64,000 nucleotides of DNA from Triatoma infestans. Its lineage: Eukaryota > Arthropoda > Insecta > Hemiptera > Reduviidae. Below, piece after piece: positions 46,190-56,540 of this stretch. The stretch lies in the NCBI GenBank assembly GCA_011037195.1, contig JAAEAF010000623.1, forward strand, positions 1 to 64,000. The letters are read 5' to 3'. The translations under genes were made by a program, and so were the position numbers. Position 1 is the first letter of the stretch. Each line of letters begins with the position of its first letter. The notes under the pieces were generated by a model. The model saw only the letters and a list, made by a program, of their open reading frames with translations, searched no databases and was not told where the DNA came from.

Positions 46190-47908
46190 CGTGCGATTTT
46201 GATTTGCCTCTAATGTGGTCCTTTTTCAGCTTGCTGAGGTGTACCAATTTTTTCTCATTGTTATTGAGAGTTATAGAAGCTGTGTGGTTGGGAAATACTG
46301 TATAGATTTGATAAGGGCCATGATATTTCTTCATGAATTTTCCCGTGGATGTAAATGATTTTAAATAAACGTGGTCACCTACACCTAGTTTTTCTTTTGA
46401 AATATTTTTCTCTTCTTAATTTGGCTTTTTCATTATTTGTTTTGACCTATTTCCTAACTCGTTGTATTTTGTCGTAAAGACATTTGGTGTGAATATTGAA
46501 ATTTGGTAAATTTTTCTCCTGATAATTCAGAAGCCAGGGAAACTGAAATTTTGTTCCAAAAACAATTTCATGGGGAGTATAATTTGTGAAAATGTTTTTG
46601 GTGAAATTGTGAGCTGCTTTGACCAATGGTAGATATTTGTGCCAATTCTTATCAGTTTGCACATAGTGGGATAAATTGTTCGCGATGTCTCTGTGCACAC
46701 GTTCTAAACGACCATTCGAGGCAGGGTGATAGGGGGTTGTGCATACTTTTTTGATTTTTAATAGCTCACAGATCTGGAGTATAATTGTTGATGTGAAGTT
46801 GGTACCCAGATCTGTAAGAAGATATTTAGGCGTACCGTATCTGGTAAATATATCATTAACCATAATCTGTGCAATTGTTTCTGCTTTAAGGTTCGTCATG
46901 AGAAACATCTACAAATAGCAAGAATATTGACAAATTATCGTTAGTATATATTTATATTCTTCACCAGTGTCGCTGTTGACAGATGCATCCAATGGTCCAA
47001 CTACGTCAACGGAAATAGCTTGCCAGACATTTTTGGGCTCACTGAATGTGCCTAAAGGTGGTTTATAGGCATCTTTTGTTTTTTTTGTGGCACAGTTATA
47101 GCAGGTCTTGTGGCAGTTTCTTGTAGCAGGTCTGAACGTATTTTTGAACATCATTTGAGATGTTTGGCCAAGTGAATTGTGTTTTATGCGTTCACACGTT
47201 TTCTGCCTACCATAATGCGCTGATAACGGATTGTCGTGATAAAGGCGCAGAACAGTATCACGCAACCCTGACGGTACTAGAAGGCAATTGTCAGAGACTG
47301 TAATTAAGAGGCCTTGATCATTGAATTTGTAATTGTTTGAATTTTTTAATCGCTGACATTCTGGATCGCCAGCTTGTTGCTGAGCAATTTCAAGTAAATC
47401 AATTGTTGGATAATATTCGTCCACTGTCTGATCTGTATTGATGCAGCCTATATAACGGCTTAAAGCATCAGCATGCGCGATATTTTTACCCGATCTGTGC
47501 TCAATGTAAAAATCGTATTCGCTTAATTTGAGCGACCATCTATATAATTTAGAATGAGGGTCTTTTAAATTTTTGAGCCACTGTAGAGCTGAGTGGTCTG
47601 TAATTATTTTAAATCTGTAGCCGTAAATTATTTGTCGATACTGTTTGCAGTCAAAGTGAATAGCTAACAATTCTCTCTCTGTGGTACAAAGTTTCGACTC
47701 AGTATCCGACAGAACTGGTGAAGAGAAAGCTATGGGACGCTCTTCACCATTTATGTGTTGGCTCAAAATTGCTGATATGCCGACGTTGCTCGCATCCGTA
47801 GTTAAAATAAATTCATATTGATAATTGTGGTATGCCAGAATGGGTGGAGAAATTAATTTTTGTTTAAGAATTTGGAATGCCGATGTGCATTGGGGAGACC
47901 ATACAAAC
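46190..47908 (-). pseudogene. Ty3/gypsy-type pol: RT end, RNase H, integrase
   Basis: Minus strand. From 47908, in the frame that later holds the methionine at 47766, come LISPPILAYHNYQY and TTDASNVGISAILSQ (end of RT, start of RNase H), then TERELLAIHFDCKQYR, TDHSALQWLKNL and ADALSRY. The integrase has the zinc-binding pattern YHDNPLSAHYG...CYNCATKK near 47240-47080, core residues D (VDVVGP near 47000), D (TDLGTNF near 46800) and E (RLERVHR near 46690), and after a frameshift near 46420 a GPY-type C-terminus (KKYHGPYQIYTVFPNH near 46340-46285). An in-frame TAG interrupts it at 46909-46911. The 5' part of pol is missing because the LINE insertion begins at 47909; gag is not found on the other side. 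Confidence 0.88.
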
Positions 47909-48235
47909 TTTTTTTTTTATGTTTATTTATTTGAAATTTACAACTGCATATTCAAATACAATAAGTAAATATGCTTCGTTGTGTGTTTCCTGGGAGGGTT
48001 TGAGATGAGAGTGCCTTGGCTAGAGGGTTAGAGTGAGATTGAATTCTTGAATGAAATCTTTTGTAGATAGATGAGACAAGGATGGAGACGAAGGGAATGT
48101 TGAGGTCAGTGTGTAAGGTGAGATTGGATACGTAATAAGGACAACCTTGATATGACGGAGGATTTTTGATTGAAGGGTTTGGATTCGGTTCAGGTTGGAA
48201 TGCTTTACCGTCCCGTACAGTTCTAGTCCATATGT

Positions 48236-50633
48236 CTATAGAGGTCTTAGTAAGGATGTGTATAATAGTCTTTTATTCGAAAGTGATAATATAGATCGAT
48301 TACCGAGAAGTCTATGGAAAAGCCGAAAACGATTTTTGAGGACGCAGCGTTTGAGTCGTGTATGAGGATTCCATGTAAGTCTCTTGTCTAGGTACAGTCC
48401 AAGATAACGCACATGGTCAGCAAGTGGGATGGGTGTTCCATTTAGATAGATAGAAGGTAGAGTTTTATGATTTAAGGTGAAAGTTATGTACTTGCATTTA
48501 TATATATTTACTTTGATTTTCCATTTTCTAAGCCAGGTTTCAAGTAGTGTAAGATGGGATTGCAGCGAACGGATAGCAATAACAGGATCGGAGTTAGGTG
48601 ACAAGATTGCCGTATCATCAACGAAAGTGAATACTGAAGTATTTGGTTGAGTGGGAATATCAGCTGTATATATTAAATAAAGGAGGGGTGCAAGGATGCT
48701 ACCTTGGGGTACGCCGGCGTGAATTGGATGGATGGAAGAGAATACTGTGCCTTCACAGACTTGGAAGAATCTGTCTGAGAGGTAAGACTTTAGGATTAAG
48801 TAGTAGGTACTGGGAAGAATGTCCTTGAGCTTGGATAATAAACCGTCATGCCATACCCTGTCGAAAGCGTGTTCAATGTCTAAGAAGACTCCTGGGAAAT
48901 AATGTTTGAGTTCAAGGGAAGAGGCGATGGTGTCTACACTCGATGAGTTTGTTGGCTGGAGGTGTGAGAGGATCTAAAGCCAAATTGGTCAGGATTAGGT
49001 AAAATTTTGAGGGTTTCTGTGATTGAATAGAGGCGTTTAATTAGAAGTTTTTATAGGATTTTTCCGAGGATAGGAAGAAGGTTAATGGGACGATAGGACG
49101 ACGGAAAGTGAGTGGGTTTTTTGGGTTTAGGAATCATTCGAATTGTAGAAAATTAACACAGTATTGGGAAGTGAGTAGTTCTGAGGACTGCATTGAAGAT
49201 GTATGTGAGAAATAGAAGGGCTTTTTTAGGAAGCTGAAAAAGAATTTGAGAAGTTATTAGGTCATATCCAGGACTTTTTTTTTTAGGAAGTTTTCTAATT
49301 TCGTTTAGAATTTCAGACGGTGTGAATGGTTTAGGAGGCAGAGGCAGAGGTAAGGGAACGGCAAGGCTTGATATCACGTCTTCGTTATTTTGTGCATCTT
49401 GTAGGTCTTGATATGGAGTGAATACTGAGGCGAGGTGTGTAGCAAAGAGATTGGCTTTTTCTTCGTCAGATTTGGCCCATACGCCGTTGTCATGTCGAAG
49501 AGGAGAGGATGTATGTTTGTATTTTAGTAAATATTTTTTGGCAAACCACAAAGAATTATCCTTATTTGTTTATGTTTCAGTATATGTGGTGTAGTTAGTA
49601 TTGTAATTTTCGTATATTTCCTTTTTCAGCTGTCGGGTTAGTTGGTTGAACAGTCTTTTGTCAGAAGGATATCTTGTTCGTTGCCATCTGGCTCGTGCTT
49701 GTCTTTTGCGTGTGATGAGCGTGCGTATGTGTATTGGAAGATTATAGGCGATGGATTTGTGATAGAATATTCGTTTTTGTAGTTGCCGTCCAAATGCTTT
49801 GTTGTATAGAGTTAGTTAGGTCGTATACATTATGGTCTAGCTGTTGGGAAGTCTTTATAGGCATTTTTAAGTCCAGTTTGTGTTCAAGCGTCATTCTGAA
49901 TAGATCCCAATCGACAGGTCCGGTAATAAGGGTGGGTTTCAGAGGTTTTGGTATAGGGGAGAGATCTAACACAAGTAAGACAGGGCTGTGGTCAGAAGAA
50001 AGTTCACTTAAGGTAAATATATTGGTGTGCAAATGAAGATGTTGTTGCAAATGAAGAAGTCGAGAAGGTCAGGACGTTTAGATAAGGAAGAAGGCCAATA
50101 TGTTGGATGTGAGGGAGAAAGAAAGGCGTAATTGTTTAAAGATAGGACATCGTGTAAGACACGTCCGCGGTGGTTGGAGACTCGACTACCCCAGTAGGGG
50201 TGTTTTGCGTTATAGTCGCCACCACAAATGAAGTCAGGACTAAGCGACTGGAAGAATGTAGTAAACTGGGTATAGGTGATGGTTTTGTTTGGGGGACAAT
50301 ATGCAGCTGCTAGGGTATAACGAAAAGGATGGCATTGCAAGGAAACTGCAGTGGATTGGAGATAGTTGAGCGAATTAGAAGGCATTAGAAAATGAGATAA
50401 TGATTTACGTATAATGATAGCTGTGCCACCATGTGCGGTACCAACCGGATGATCGGTCCTGTATGTCGTATAGTCAGGAATGTGAAAATAAGATCGGTTT
50501 GTGAATTAGTTTCAGAAATGAGCGCAATGTCTATTCGCCTGTCATGTAATAGCACGTCTAGTTCTTGTCTGTGATTGTTAAGTCCGTTAGCGTTCCATAA
50601 AAGGATTATTAGAGACTTCTGGGTTGCAGGCAT
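48236..50633 (-). pseudogene. Jockey-like LINE ORF2: endonuclease and RT, frameshifted
   Basis: Starts at the ATG at 50633: LIILLWNANGLNNHRQEL (endonuclease N-terminus with catalytic N) and ALISETNSQ (catalytic E). After a frameshift comes YCPPNKTIT and FICGGDYNAKHPYWGSR (catalytic D and N) near 50230-50180, then in another frame ELSSDHSPVLLVLD (catalytic SDH) near 50015-49970. The RT follows: KSPGYDLITSQILFQLP near 49270-49215, damaged palm text between 49100 and 48620, and the end of the palm and thumb at 48604-48236 (LRKWKIKVNIYK, RYLGLYLDKRLTWNPH). At least four frame changes are needed. Both domains needed for target-primed reverse transcription are recognisable, but the copy is dead. 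Confidence 0.87.
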
Positions 50634-50635
50634 TA
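50631..50635 (-). promoter_or_regulatory. TAATG stop-start overlap coupling ORF1 and ORF2
   Basis: On the minus strand, TAA of ORF1 and ATG of ORF2 share one adenine (TAATG). The same pentamer couples the two ORFs in some other insect non-LTR elements by termination and reinitiation. Here the ORF2 peptide starting at this ATG continues directly into the endonuclease domain, which supports the start. Confidence 0.72.
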
Positions 50636-51048
50636 AGGTTTGAGACGGGGGAGGAAGTTGTTTACAACAGATGTGAGGAGTGAGATAAGAGGTGTAATTA
50701 AAGATTTGAATTCATTGATAAAAGAGGTCGGTACGTTGGTAATGTCTGCTGAGGATTGAGAAGGTGGTTGAGGAATGTGTGAGAGTTGTGTGGATGGGCC
50801 CGCGACCACTTGCGCAAATGACGTTGGGCCTGTCCTCCTCTTGGATATATATTGATGAAGTGGAGGGAAGTCTGCCTTCTGATGTTGAAATTGGTCTTGA
50901 TTTGACTTTGCAGGAGCTGAAGGGTGCTCGTAGACTGGACGTGTTCTTCTTGACTTGACTAATTCTTTGTATACTAGGCATCCTTTGTAATTTGCAGGAT
51001 GCACTCCATTACAAAGTGCACAGGTTGGCGGGATGTCTCGCAGTTTGC
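50633..51048 (-). CDS. Jockey-like LINE ORF1 (gag-like), C-terminal part
   Basis: The frame is open from about 51048. It starts within IPPTCALCNGVHPANYKGC, the gag-type zinc knuckle (C-x2-C, H, C) of Jockey ORF1 proteins that binds the element RNA. It continues through a Ser/Thr/Pro-rich tail with the block TSFAQVVAGPSTQ, and ends at TAA 50635-50633. No stop interrupts this stretch. The N-terminal part of ORF1 is absent (5' truncation), so it would not be made as a complete protein. It overlaps the ORF2 start by one base. Confidence 0.78.
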
Positions 51049-51400
51049 GTATATTTATTTATTTATGAAATTTGTGTCTTTAATTTTATAGCTTATAATG
51101 TACCCATTCAAAATGAAAAAGTGTGAATAAGTAGAAGAATAAGAACTGGAAGGAAATACAATGATTGGGCAAAACTGTAGGTTAGCCTCGGGTCCTGCGA
51201 GTTGTGATAACGTCTAAAGATTTGATGACAAAACCGCCGTTTTTAGCCCATACTTCATTCGGCTTATTTTTGGGATATTTGGTGAAGGAAATTTTAACTG
51301 GAAAGTCTCGTGTTTGGTTGAGTGTGGGACAGAAAGCTGTGGGACCTAGTCTGCCCCAGTTCTTGTGCTAAGCCTTTTTGTACCGTTCCTGTTGGGCCCG
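51049..51400 (-). other. Unassigned fragment beyond the LINE truncation
   Basis: On the minus strand an open stretch near 51370-51195 reads GRLGPTAFCPTLNQTRDFPV and PNEVWAKNGGFVIKSLD and then stops. I do not recognise the family. The left boundary, AAATTTCATAAATAAATAAA on the minus strand, resembles the 3' end of the Jockey-like LINE at 47920-47945. This may be the 3' end of a second LINE into which, or next to which, the first was placed. Confidence 0.35.
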
Positions 51401-51990
51401 CCCTGCTTTAATATTAAACAATCGCAACATTTGGCCAGTATTGTTTTAAAATCTTATGCAACTACTCTGAGCAAACCAACTCTGCATTAACTAAAACGTT
51501 GGTTTCTGTCTATCACAATATACCAAATCATGGACTACAAATATTTTGAGAACAGAATATCAAGATTCAGATTTCTGATCAGGCCCAATAGGCTCACATG
51601 CTTTCTACAGTGCTCGATCAACAGACCCACTATAATCCTTAAGGCCATGCGATCCTAGTTTAGCAAGTCTGCGTAAGCATCTTGCGATGGTCCCCTAATG
51701 CATTCTTTTGCTTCCCTTTGGTCTAATCCCTCCAACAGACCTACGATATGCTGCAAACCCACTGACGTAAAAACTGATTTTGTCGCTCACTAGTAACACC
51801 AAAGAAAGTACTTTTATTCTTGTAAATTATTTGTACTATACAGCTCCTCACAGTTTAAACAACCTTCTTCCAGACTGTCTACATGTACTTTGTAAGTTAA
51901 ATAATTTAAAGACCGTTTTGCCAAGAACGTGGATTTATATCAATATCTTCATCAATAGATATAAACTAAGACATAAACTAAGTGGAAATG
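51401..51990. other. AT-rich DNA without recognised gene
   Basis: No element protein seen. The 72-codon plus-strand open frame at 51780-51998 has no motif I know. Confidence 0.4.
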
Positions 51991-52100
51991 CCAGCTGAAG
52001 ATGACGGGTCATTACTAGAAACGTTCTGTTCAGTGAATGAATATATCAAATTTGTGAAAACAAAAAGGAGTTGTTGTGACTAATTCAACAGCCCTAGTTG
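51991..52100 (+). mobile_element. Terminal-repeat-like fragment with hammerhead-like core, inverted partner at 52703-52775
   Basis: CTGAAGA (51995-52001), a short TGAC/GTCA dyad, GAAA and CGTTC lead into ATATATCAAATTTGTGAAAA and GGAGTTGTTGTGAC. The last two blocks return inverted at 52775-52703. The order (core, then a family-specific tail) is that of the other hammerhead-bearing ends, but stem II is poor. Confidence 0.5.
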
Positions 52101-52620
52101 TAAGAATAACAACCTGCTTGTTAATGACACAAATCTTTCAAAAATTCGTACGAACATTTTCTTTGTTGGACATAATATTTTTATATTCCAAGAAGTATTT
52201 CTACCACATTATTGACAACAAATAAATGAATAGTAAATATAACAAGATATATTTTATAAAATCCACTCGATATAAATTTATTTAATTTTTTAAGAAAAGG
52301 CAGTGACGATGCATTCCCCTCACTGTCCGCTCTATATTTATTTACAAATTCAAAAATTCATCTATTTATTTTATTTATAAATAACAAACGCTAAAAAGAA
52401 ATAATAAATTCTTTTAGGTTAGAATTGCTGTACATGATTCAGTTTGTGTGTATAATAAACTGAAGCACCATCTATTATGAAATTTATGTATTAATTAAAT
52501 ATTTCTAGTTAAGATTGTCATAGAGAGCCACTTATCTAGTATGGTAGGTGTTTTTGGAAATTAGAAAAACAAACAGTAATTAACAATGTAAAAAATATTT
52601 ATGTTTGGCCGTTGTTAATT
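52101..52620. other. AT-rich DNA without recognised gene
   Basis: Nothing recognised on either strand. Confidence 0.45.
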
Positions 52621-53472
52621 AAACAAGCTAAAAAATTAGTTGGCTGGGGCCAAAGAAGAAACTTTTTATTTTTTAAAAAAGTTTATTCGACGTTTCGGAC
52701 CGTTTGGTCCGAAATTAGGGCTGCTGAATAAGTCACAACAACTCCTTGTTTTCACAAATTTGATATATTTGATAACGACAATATTAACAAAATACACAAC
52801 ATTCTACTACAAAATCATTATCCAAATCACCTCATCCTCAAAACATTCCGTAAACTAAAAAACAACCCTTTAAAAACCACATGCCATTCCATGCCCGAGC
52901 CATCTACATTCCGTTCTTTCATCTACGCATATTCTTTCTGAATCCATCCACATTAACCTCAACCCTAACTCTATCAACTACAAAAAAGACAAGGACGTCA
53001 TTACCTCTTCTAAAAACAACATTTTCCGCTTCCTCAAAAAAGGCCTCCCCCACTAAATTACACATACCAACTTTCTACACTTTCCACTCATTTTCTAGTT
53101 TATTTATATTCATTTATTTCACTTATAATTATTAATTGAGCTGATTTTCATTTCGACCACTCTTCACATTTCCCAACTTGGAAAAAATTTCCCCTCTCTG
53201 TTTTCTTTGCAAGCATACCATACTCTACAACCAAACAATAACCTCCTCAACACATTTAACTCTCCATTCTTCCTTAACAGGTATCATATCTTTCTAATAT
53301 TGTTTAATTGTTATATGTTTTAATTTTATCATACAATTTTCTTGATATCCATATTTTTTGTTTTGTAGTTCCTGAGGAAGGACACCAAAGGTGTCCGAAA
53401 CGTCGAATAAACTTTTTAAAAAAATAAAAAGTGTCTTCTTTGGCCCCAGCCAACTAATTTTTTAGCTTGTTT
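52621..53472. mobile_element. Inverted-repeat element, third hammerhead-bearing family
   Basis: The terminal arms of about 80 nt (52621-52700 and 53394-53472) are nearly perfect inverted copies: AAACAAGCTAAAAAATTAGT, TGGCTGGGGCCAAAGAAGA, then a TTTTTATT run and GTTTATTCGACGTTTCGGAC. The interior, about 690 bp, is AT- and C-rich with no recognised protein; an open frame at 52881-53135 is rich in Ser, Thr and Phe and unconvincing. The right arm carries a well-formed core (next entry). In the left arm GAAACGTCGAATAAAC is kept but CTGANGA is lost. Confidence 0.72.
53368..53408 (+). ncRNA. Hammerhead-type motif with 7-bp stem II
   Basis: GTTC (53368-53371), CTGAGGA (53372-53378), one A, GGACACC-AAA-GGTGTCC hairpin (53380-53396), GAAA (53397-53400), CGTC, GAAT (53405-53408). 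Stem I is four pairs including one G-U, and stem II is perfect. As in the 38.4-kb copy, ACGT leaves stem III to be formed between two molecules, and one extra A precedes stem II. Confidence 0.68.
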
Positions 53473-54489
53473 GAACAATAATTTATTTTGTTCATTTTCT
53501 TTTCACATGTGCTTAACCAACTTACATTATTAGTAGAAACTTAAAATACTTATTTATTTATAATATTATTAATAATTTTAATATCTATAGAAATAAGTAC
53601 GGTCATAATGGCCATGTTCACCCGTATCTTCGTCAAAAATTGGTGAACATGAAGGCCTCTGCTAGCTAACCTTTAGTTCGGTAAACGCTGATTCCGCTTT
53701 CAGCACTCTGGGCACTAGCGGCGGTGAAGCACCGCCAATTTTCGGCAGCTCTCTGGGTGGTTCCCTTCAAAGGGTCAATATTGAAGGTGTAGTCAATCTT
53801 GATGGGAACAGTGTGAAAATAAAACAGACCAACAACAGACCAACAGCGCCGGCTAACATATGTGCAGACCACCATACCTGGCAGCTACCTATTAACAGAA
53901 AAAAACAAAGGAAATTTAAGATATCATTTTTAAAAAAATATTGTATTCACAGGTTTCTAAGATCGCAATACGTTGGAAGTTCTATACAGCCATGCTAGGA
54001 CGCCTATGGACGCAAATGAATATTGCAATGAATTTTCCGGTCTATTCCGGGCAATTATGAAGGAATAATATGTATCATAATGGATTATGGCAAAGGCTAA
54101 TGCCTCCCCCCCCCAAAGTCTAATTGAAATATTAACCAATAAAAAAGTGCTTAATACAATGTAGTAGGATTTTTATGGTATAAGAGTTAGAATATTGAAC
54201 TATCTCTCGAATCGCTGGTATATTGACTAAAGTTAGTGGCAAGACTTTAAGTTAAACAAGAGACAGAATAGCGTAAGACTAATTTAGAAATGAGCGACGT
54301 GACAGACTAAACTGATAGTAGAGTGTGGTCCTCTTGGAGGCTGAAAGACACTAAATATTTTCAGTAGAATCCCTTCAACTCCTTCGCTTTTATGGTGGGT
54401 CAAGCCTATTTACCTCTTTGGTTCTGTGGGGGTAACTAGGCGGTTATTGACTTTCCTAGGGTTTTAAAGTAGAGGCAGTAAGGTAGCCG
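53473..54489. other. Mostly AT-rich DNA, one hairpin and a GC-richer patch
   Basis: An imperfect dyad at 53607-53657 pairs GGCCATGTTCACC with GGTGAACATGAAGGCC. A GC-richer patch at 53660-53830 includes GGCGGTGAAGCACCGCC. A 69-codon minus-strand open frame crosses it, with no family that I recognise. Confidence 0.45.
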
Positions 54490-54645
54490 TATGGCGTACA
54501 GGGACACCACCTTTCCAGATCCTGAGATTCCTCCCAGATCTTTATCTGGAAGGAGTGCTGTAGGTGAGTAATCTCACCCTTGGCACTAGTGGGGTGGCAC
54601 AATAGACCTCTTTTGGTCGCACTACACTATACCACAAAAAAAAAA
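54490..54645 (+). mobile_element. 3' tail of an I/LOA-like LINE, same family as 1-2600
   Basis: The last codons read FQILRFLPDLYLEGVL then TAG at 54561, matching SRILRFLRELNLERML then TAG of the first LINE. The UTR repeats the same blocks (CTCAC/CTCATCTT, TTGGCAC, GGCACAATAGA, TGGTCGC) and ends in poly(A) at 54636-54645. This is an independent, strongly 5'-truncated insertion. Confidence 0.82.
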
Positions 54646-54740
54646 GCAATTGGAATCCCAAGATAAGAACTCGAACTCATTACCCCAAAATATCTCTTAC
54701 ATGACAATCTCTTAACCACTTTAGCTTGGCGCTATCTTCT
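54646..54740 (-). mobile_element. tRNA-like SINE head or tRNA relic
   Basis: The minus strand holds TAAAGTGGTTAAGAG (A-box-like) near 54724-54710 and GAGTTCGAGTTC (B box) near 54680-54669, and CCAAG can pair with CTTGG as part of an acceptor stem. The anticodon arm does not fold well. It abuts the poly(A) of the LINE tail directly, so it may have been the LINE target. Confidence 0.5.
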
Positions 54741-56153
54741 AGGAAGCGGTTATGACTCGTAGCTAATTCCTCCATATATAAACATGTGTGTGATAAAATT
54801 ATAAGCCAATTAATTAAATGATTTATGGAAGACTATCTTGCCCCACCCAGTCTACTTATATATACTTGTAGTGGAAGAAAGAAAAATAATAGTTTTGGAA
54901 AATAGTTTAGTGAAATAATTTGTGAATTTTAGCTAGTTCAAATACCTATTTCAGTGAAGGGGAAAGAGCCAGGTACTCTAATTTAGGGTCAATGCTACTG
55001 AAGAGACAAAGGGACAAGAAACGTTAGGATAAGACAATACACTCCCTCCAGACATGCCAGCATTACTTGAAAAGATTTGAACTAACAATTAGAAGGCATT
55101 CTTTCAGGAGTTTATATTCTGCTTTCAAAGAAGAACAGTCTGTAAAATTTCACACGAGATAGCTGTGAGAGCACTTATTTTCTGTCATTCAAGGTTAATA
55201 CCCACAAGAAAAATACACACGGAGTAATTATCCGTAGTGGTTTTATGAGTAAATAATAACAGTGGATACAAATTTTTATGTAAAATACAAGTAAACGCAC
55301 AGAGCAATATCAACCATATTTTGTTTATCTTCACAGACTGCCCTCTTGTTTTTATCGCAGATCGATCAGTTTCGATATACGTATTAACACAGTTTGTATT
55401 AGACATTCAATCAGAACACTTGTCTTTCGCTCTCTTAGCATCAGTGCCAGTTATAAGTTAAAACATAAGAGTTTATTCTAACTAGTTTCAGTATATTAAT
55501 AAGCATATTATTATTGAAAAGTACTTAAATTCACTTGGAGAATATATCTATTTTAAAAACTGTGTGATTTCTTGATTATTTCTAATACTTCTATCTCTAT
55601 CTTAAACATACACACAAGCCCTTTACGAAACAGTCACACGCCACAAGCTACTAAGCAACAGCACACCAATTATATTTCGTACTAAATGTGCGGGTGAACT
55701 GATGTTAGCCGATCTCAGTATTTGGGGCCCACAGAGCCAAACCAATTATGCAAATAACGCAGTTTGCTTGTTGTTAGTTTGTCTGCCCCAATAAAGTTAA
55801 GTTTTTCTCTTAACGCCATTATACATTTATTATTTACTTAAGACTGGCAGTTGTTTTCATTAAACAGGAGAAATCTATTTGAATAATATAAAAGATAAAT
55901 ATCCTAAGTAAACTTTAAATCAATTATTAATTCAAATATTCTTAACTGTTAATGAGGGGTTGTTTTGAATTCCAACTAGGAATAAAGAAGGTGGTGGGGT
56001 GAGATAAAGAACTAGAAGAAGCAGTACAGAACTAATAGTGGTACGAAAAGGAAATTTATTTAAGTGAAAAGTAACATCCAAACAGAATCAGGAAACTTGG
56101 CTACAGTTCGCCTAGTTAACTAACTGAAACAAAATTAACGGAATATAGCTTGT

Positions 56154-56540
56154 GTGTGCCTGCGTAAAAGAGGGAAACAGAGTGAGAAGTGTCTTTGTAG
56201 TTGTATGTATGTTTCACAACAATCAGTTGAAAAACAAATAGAGGGTCTGGGAGATAGAACAATAGAGAGCATCATGAAGAAGGTTACAGTGGCACAGAGA
56301 GAGAGTAGAGACAAGTTTTTCTACAAAGTAGTAGAGAATAAGCCAGACGGGACCCAGGATTGGAGTCTCCGGATGAAGAAAAGTATGGTGATTCTCAAGT
56401 TTACTTTTGGGAAAAGGGATAAATTCGTTACTTTTCTAAAGGGGTTCTGTGCGCGAACGATCCATGTGGGAAGTGGGCACGAACTTGTCCGGGATCGGGC
56501 CAACATTACACCCCTCTCTGACAACCTCACTTCACATTAG
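56154..56540 (+). CDS. Uncharacterised 128-codon open frame
   Basis: I do not recognise this. The predicted product is basic and hydrophilic (KKVTVAQRESRDKFFYKVVE), without a signal peptide, membrane segment or zinc motif. The methionine at 56154 is the first available, and there is no clear TATA or splice context. It is one of the longest unbroken frames in the window not explained by a mobile element, but a frame of this length can arise by chance in this much sequence. It could equally be an exon or noise. Confidence 0.18.
   Translation: MCLRKRGKQSEKCLCSCMYVSQQSVEKQIEGLGDRTIESIMKKVTVAQRESRDKFFYKVVENKPDGTQDWSLRMKKSMVILKFTFGKRDKFVTFLKGFCARTIHVGSGHELVRDRANITPLSDNLTSH

Larger units (their letters stand above)
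47909..51048 (-). mobile_element. Jockey-like LINE inserted into gypsy pol, 5' truncated
   Basis: The T-run at 47909-47918 is the poly(A) of this minus-strand element and abuts gypsy RT coding sequence, which marks a nested insertion. The element runs to about 51048, where ORF1 stops being recognisable. It contains the end of ORF1 and a full-length but broken ORF2. Its RT is close in wording to the copy at 6.6-7.6 kb. Confidence 0.85.

Noticed and set aside
53660..53875. 69-codon minus-strand open frame in a GC-richer patch
   Set aside because: No recognisable family or domain; kept only as a note on composition.
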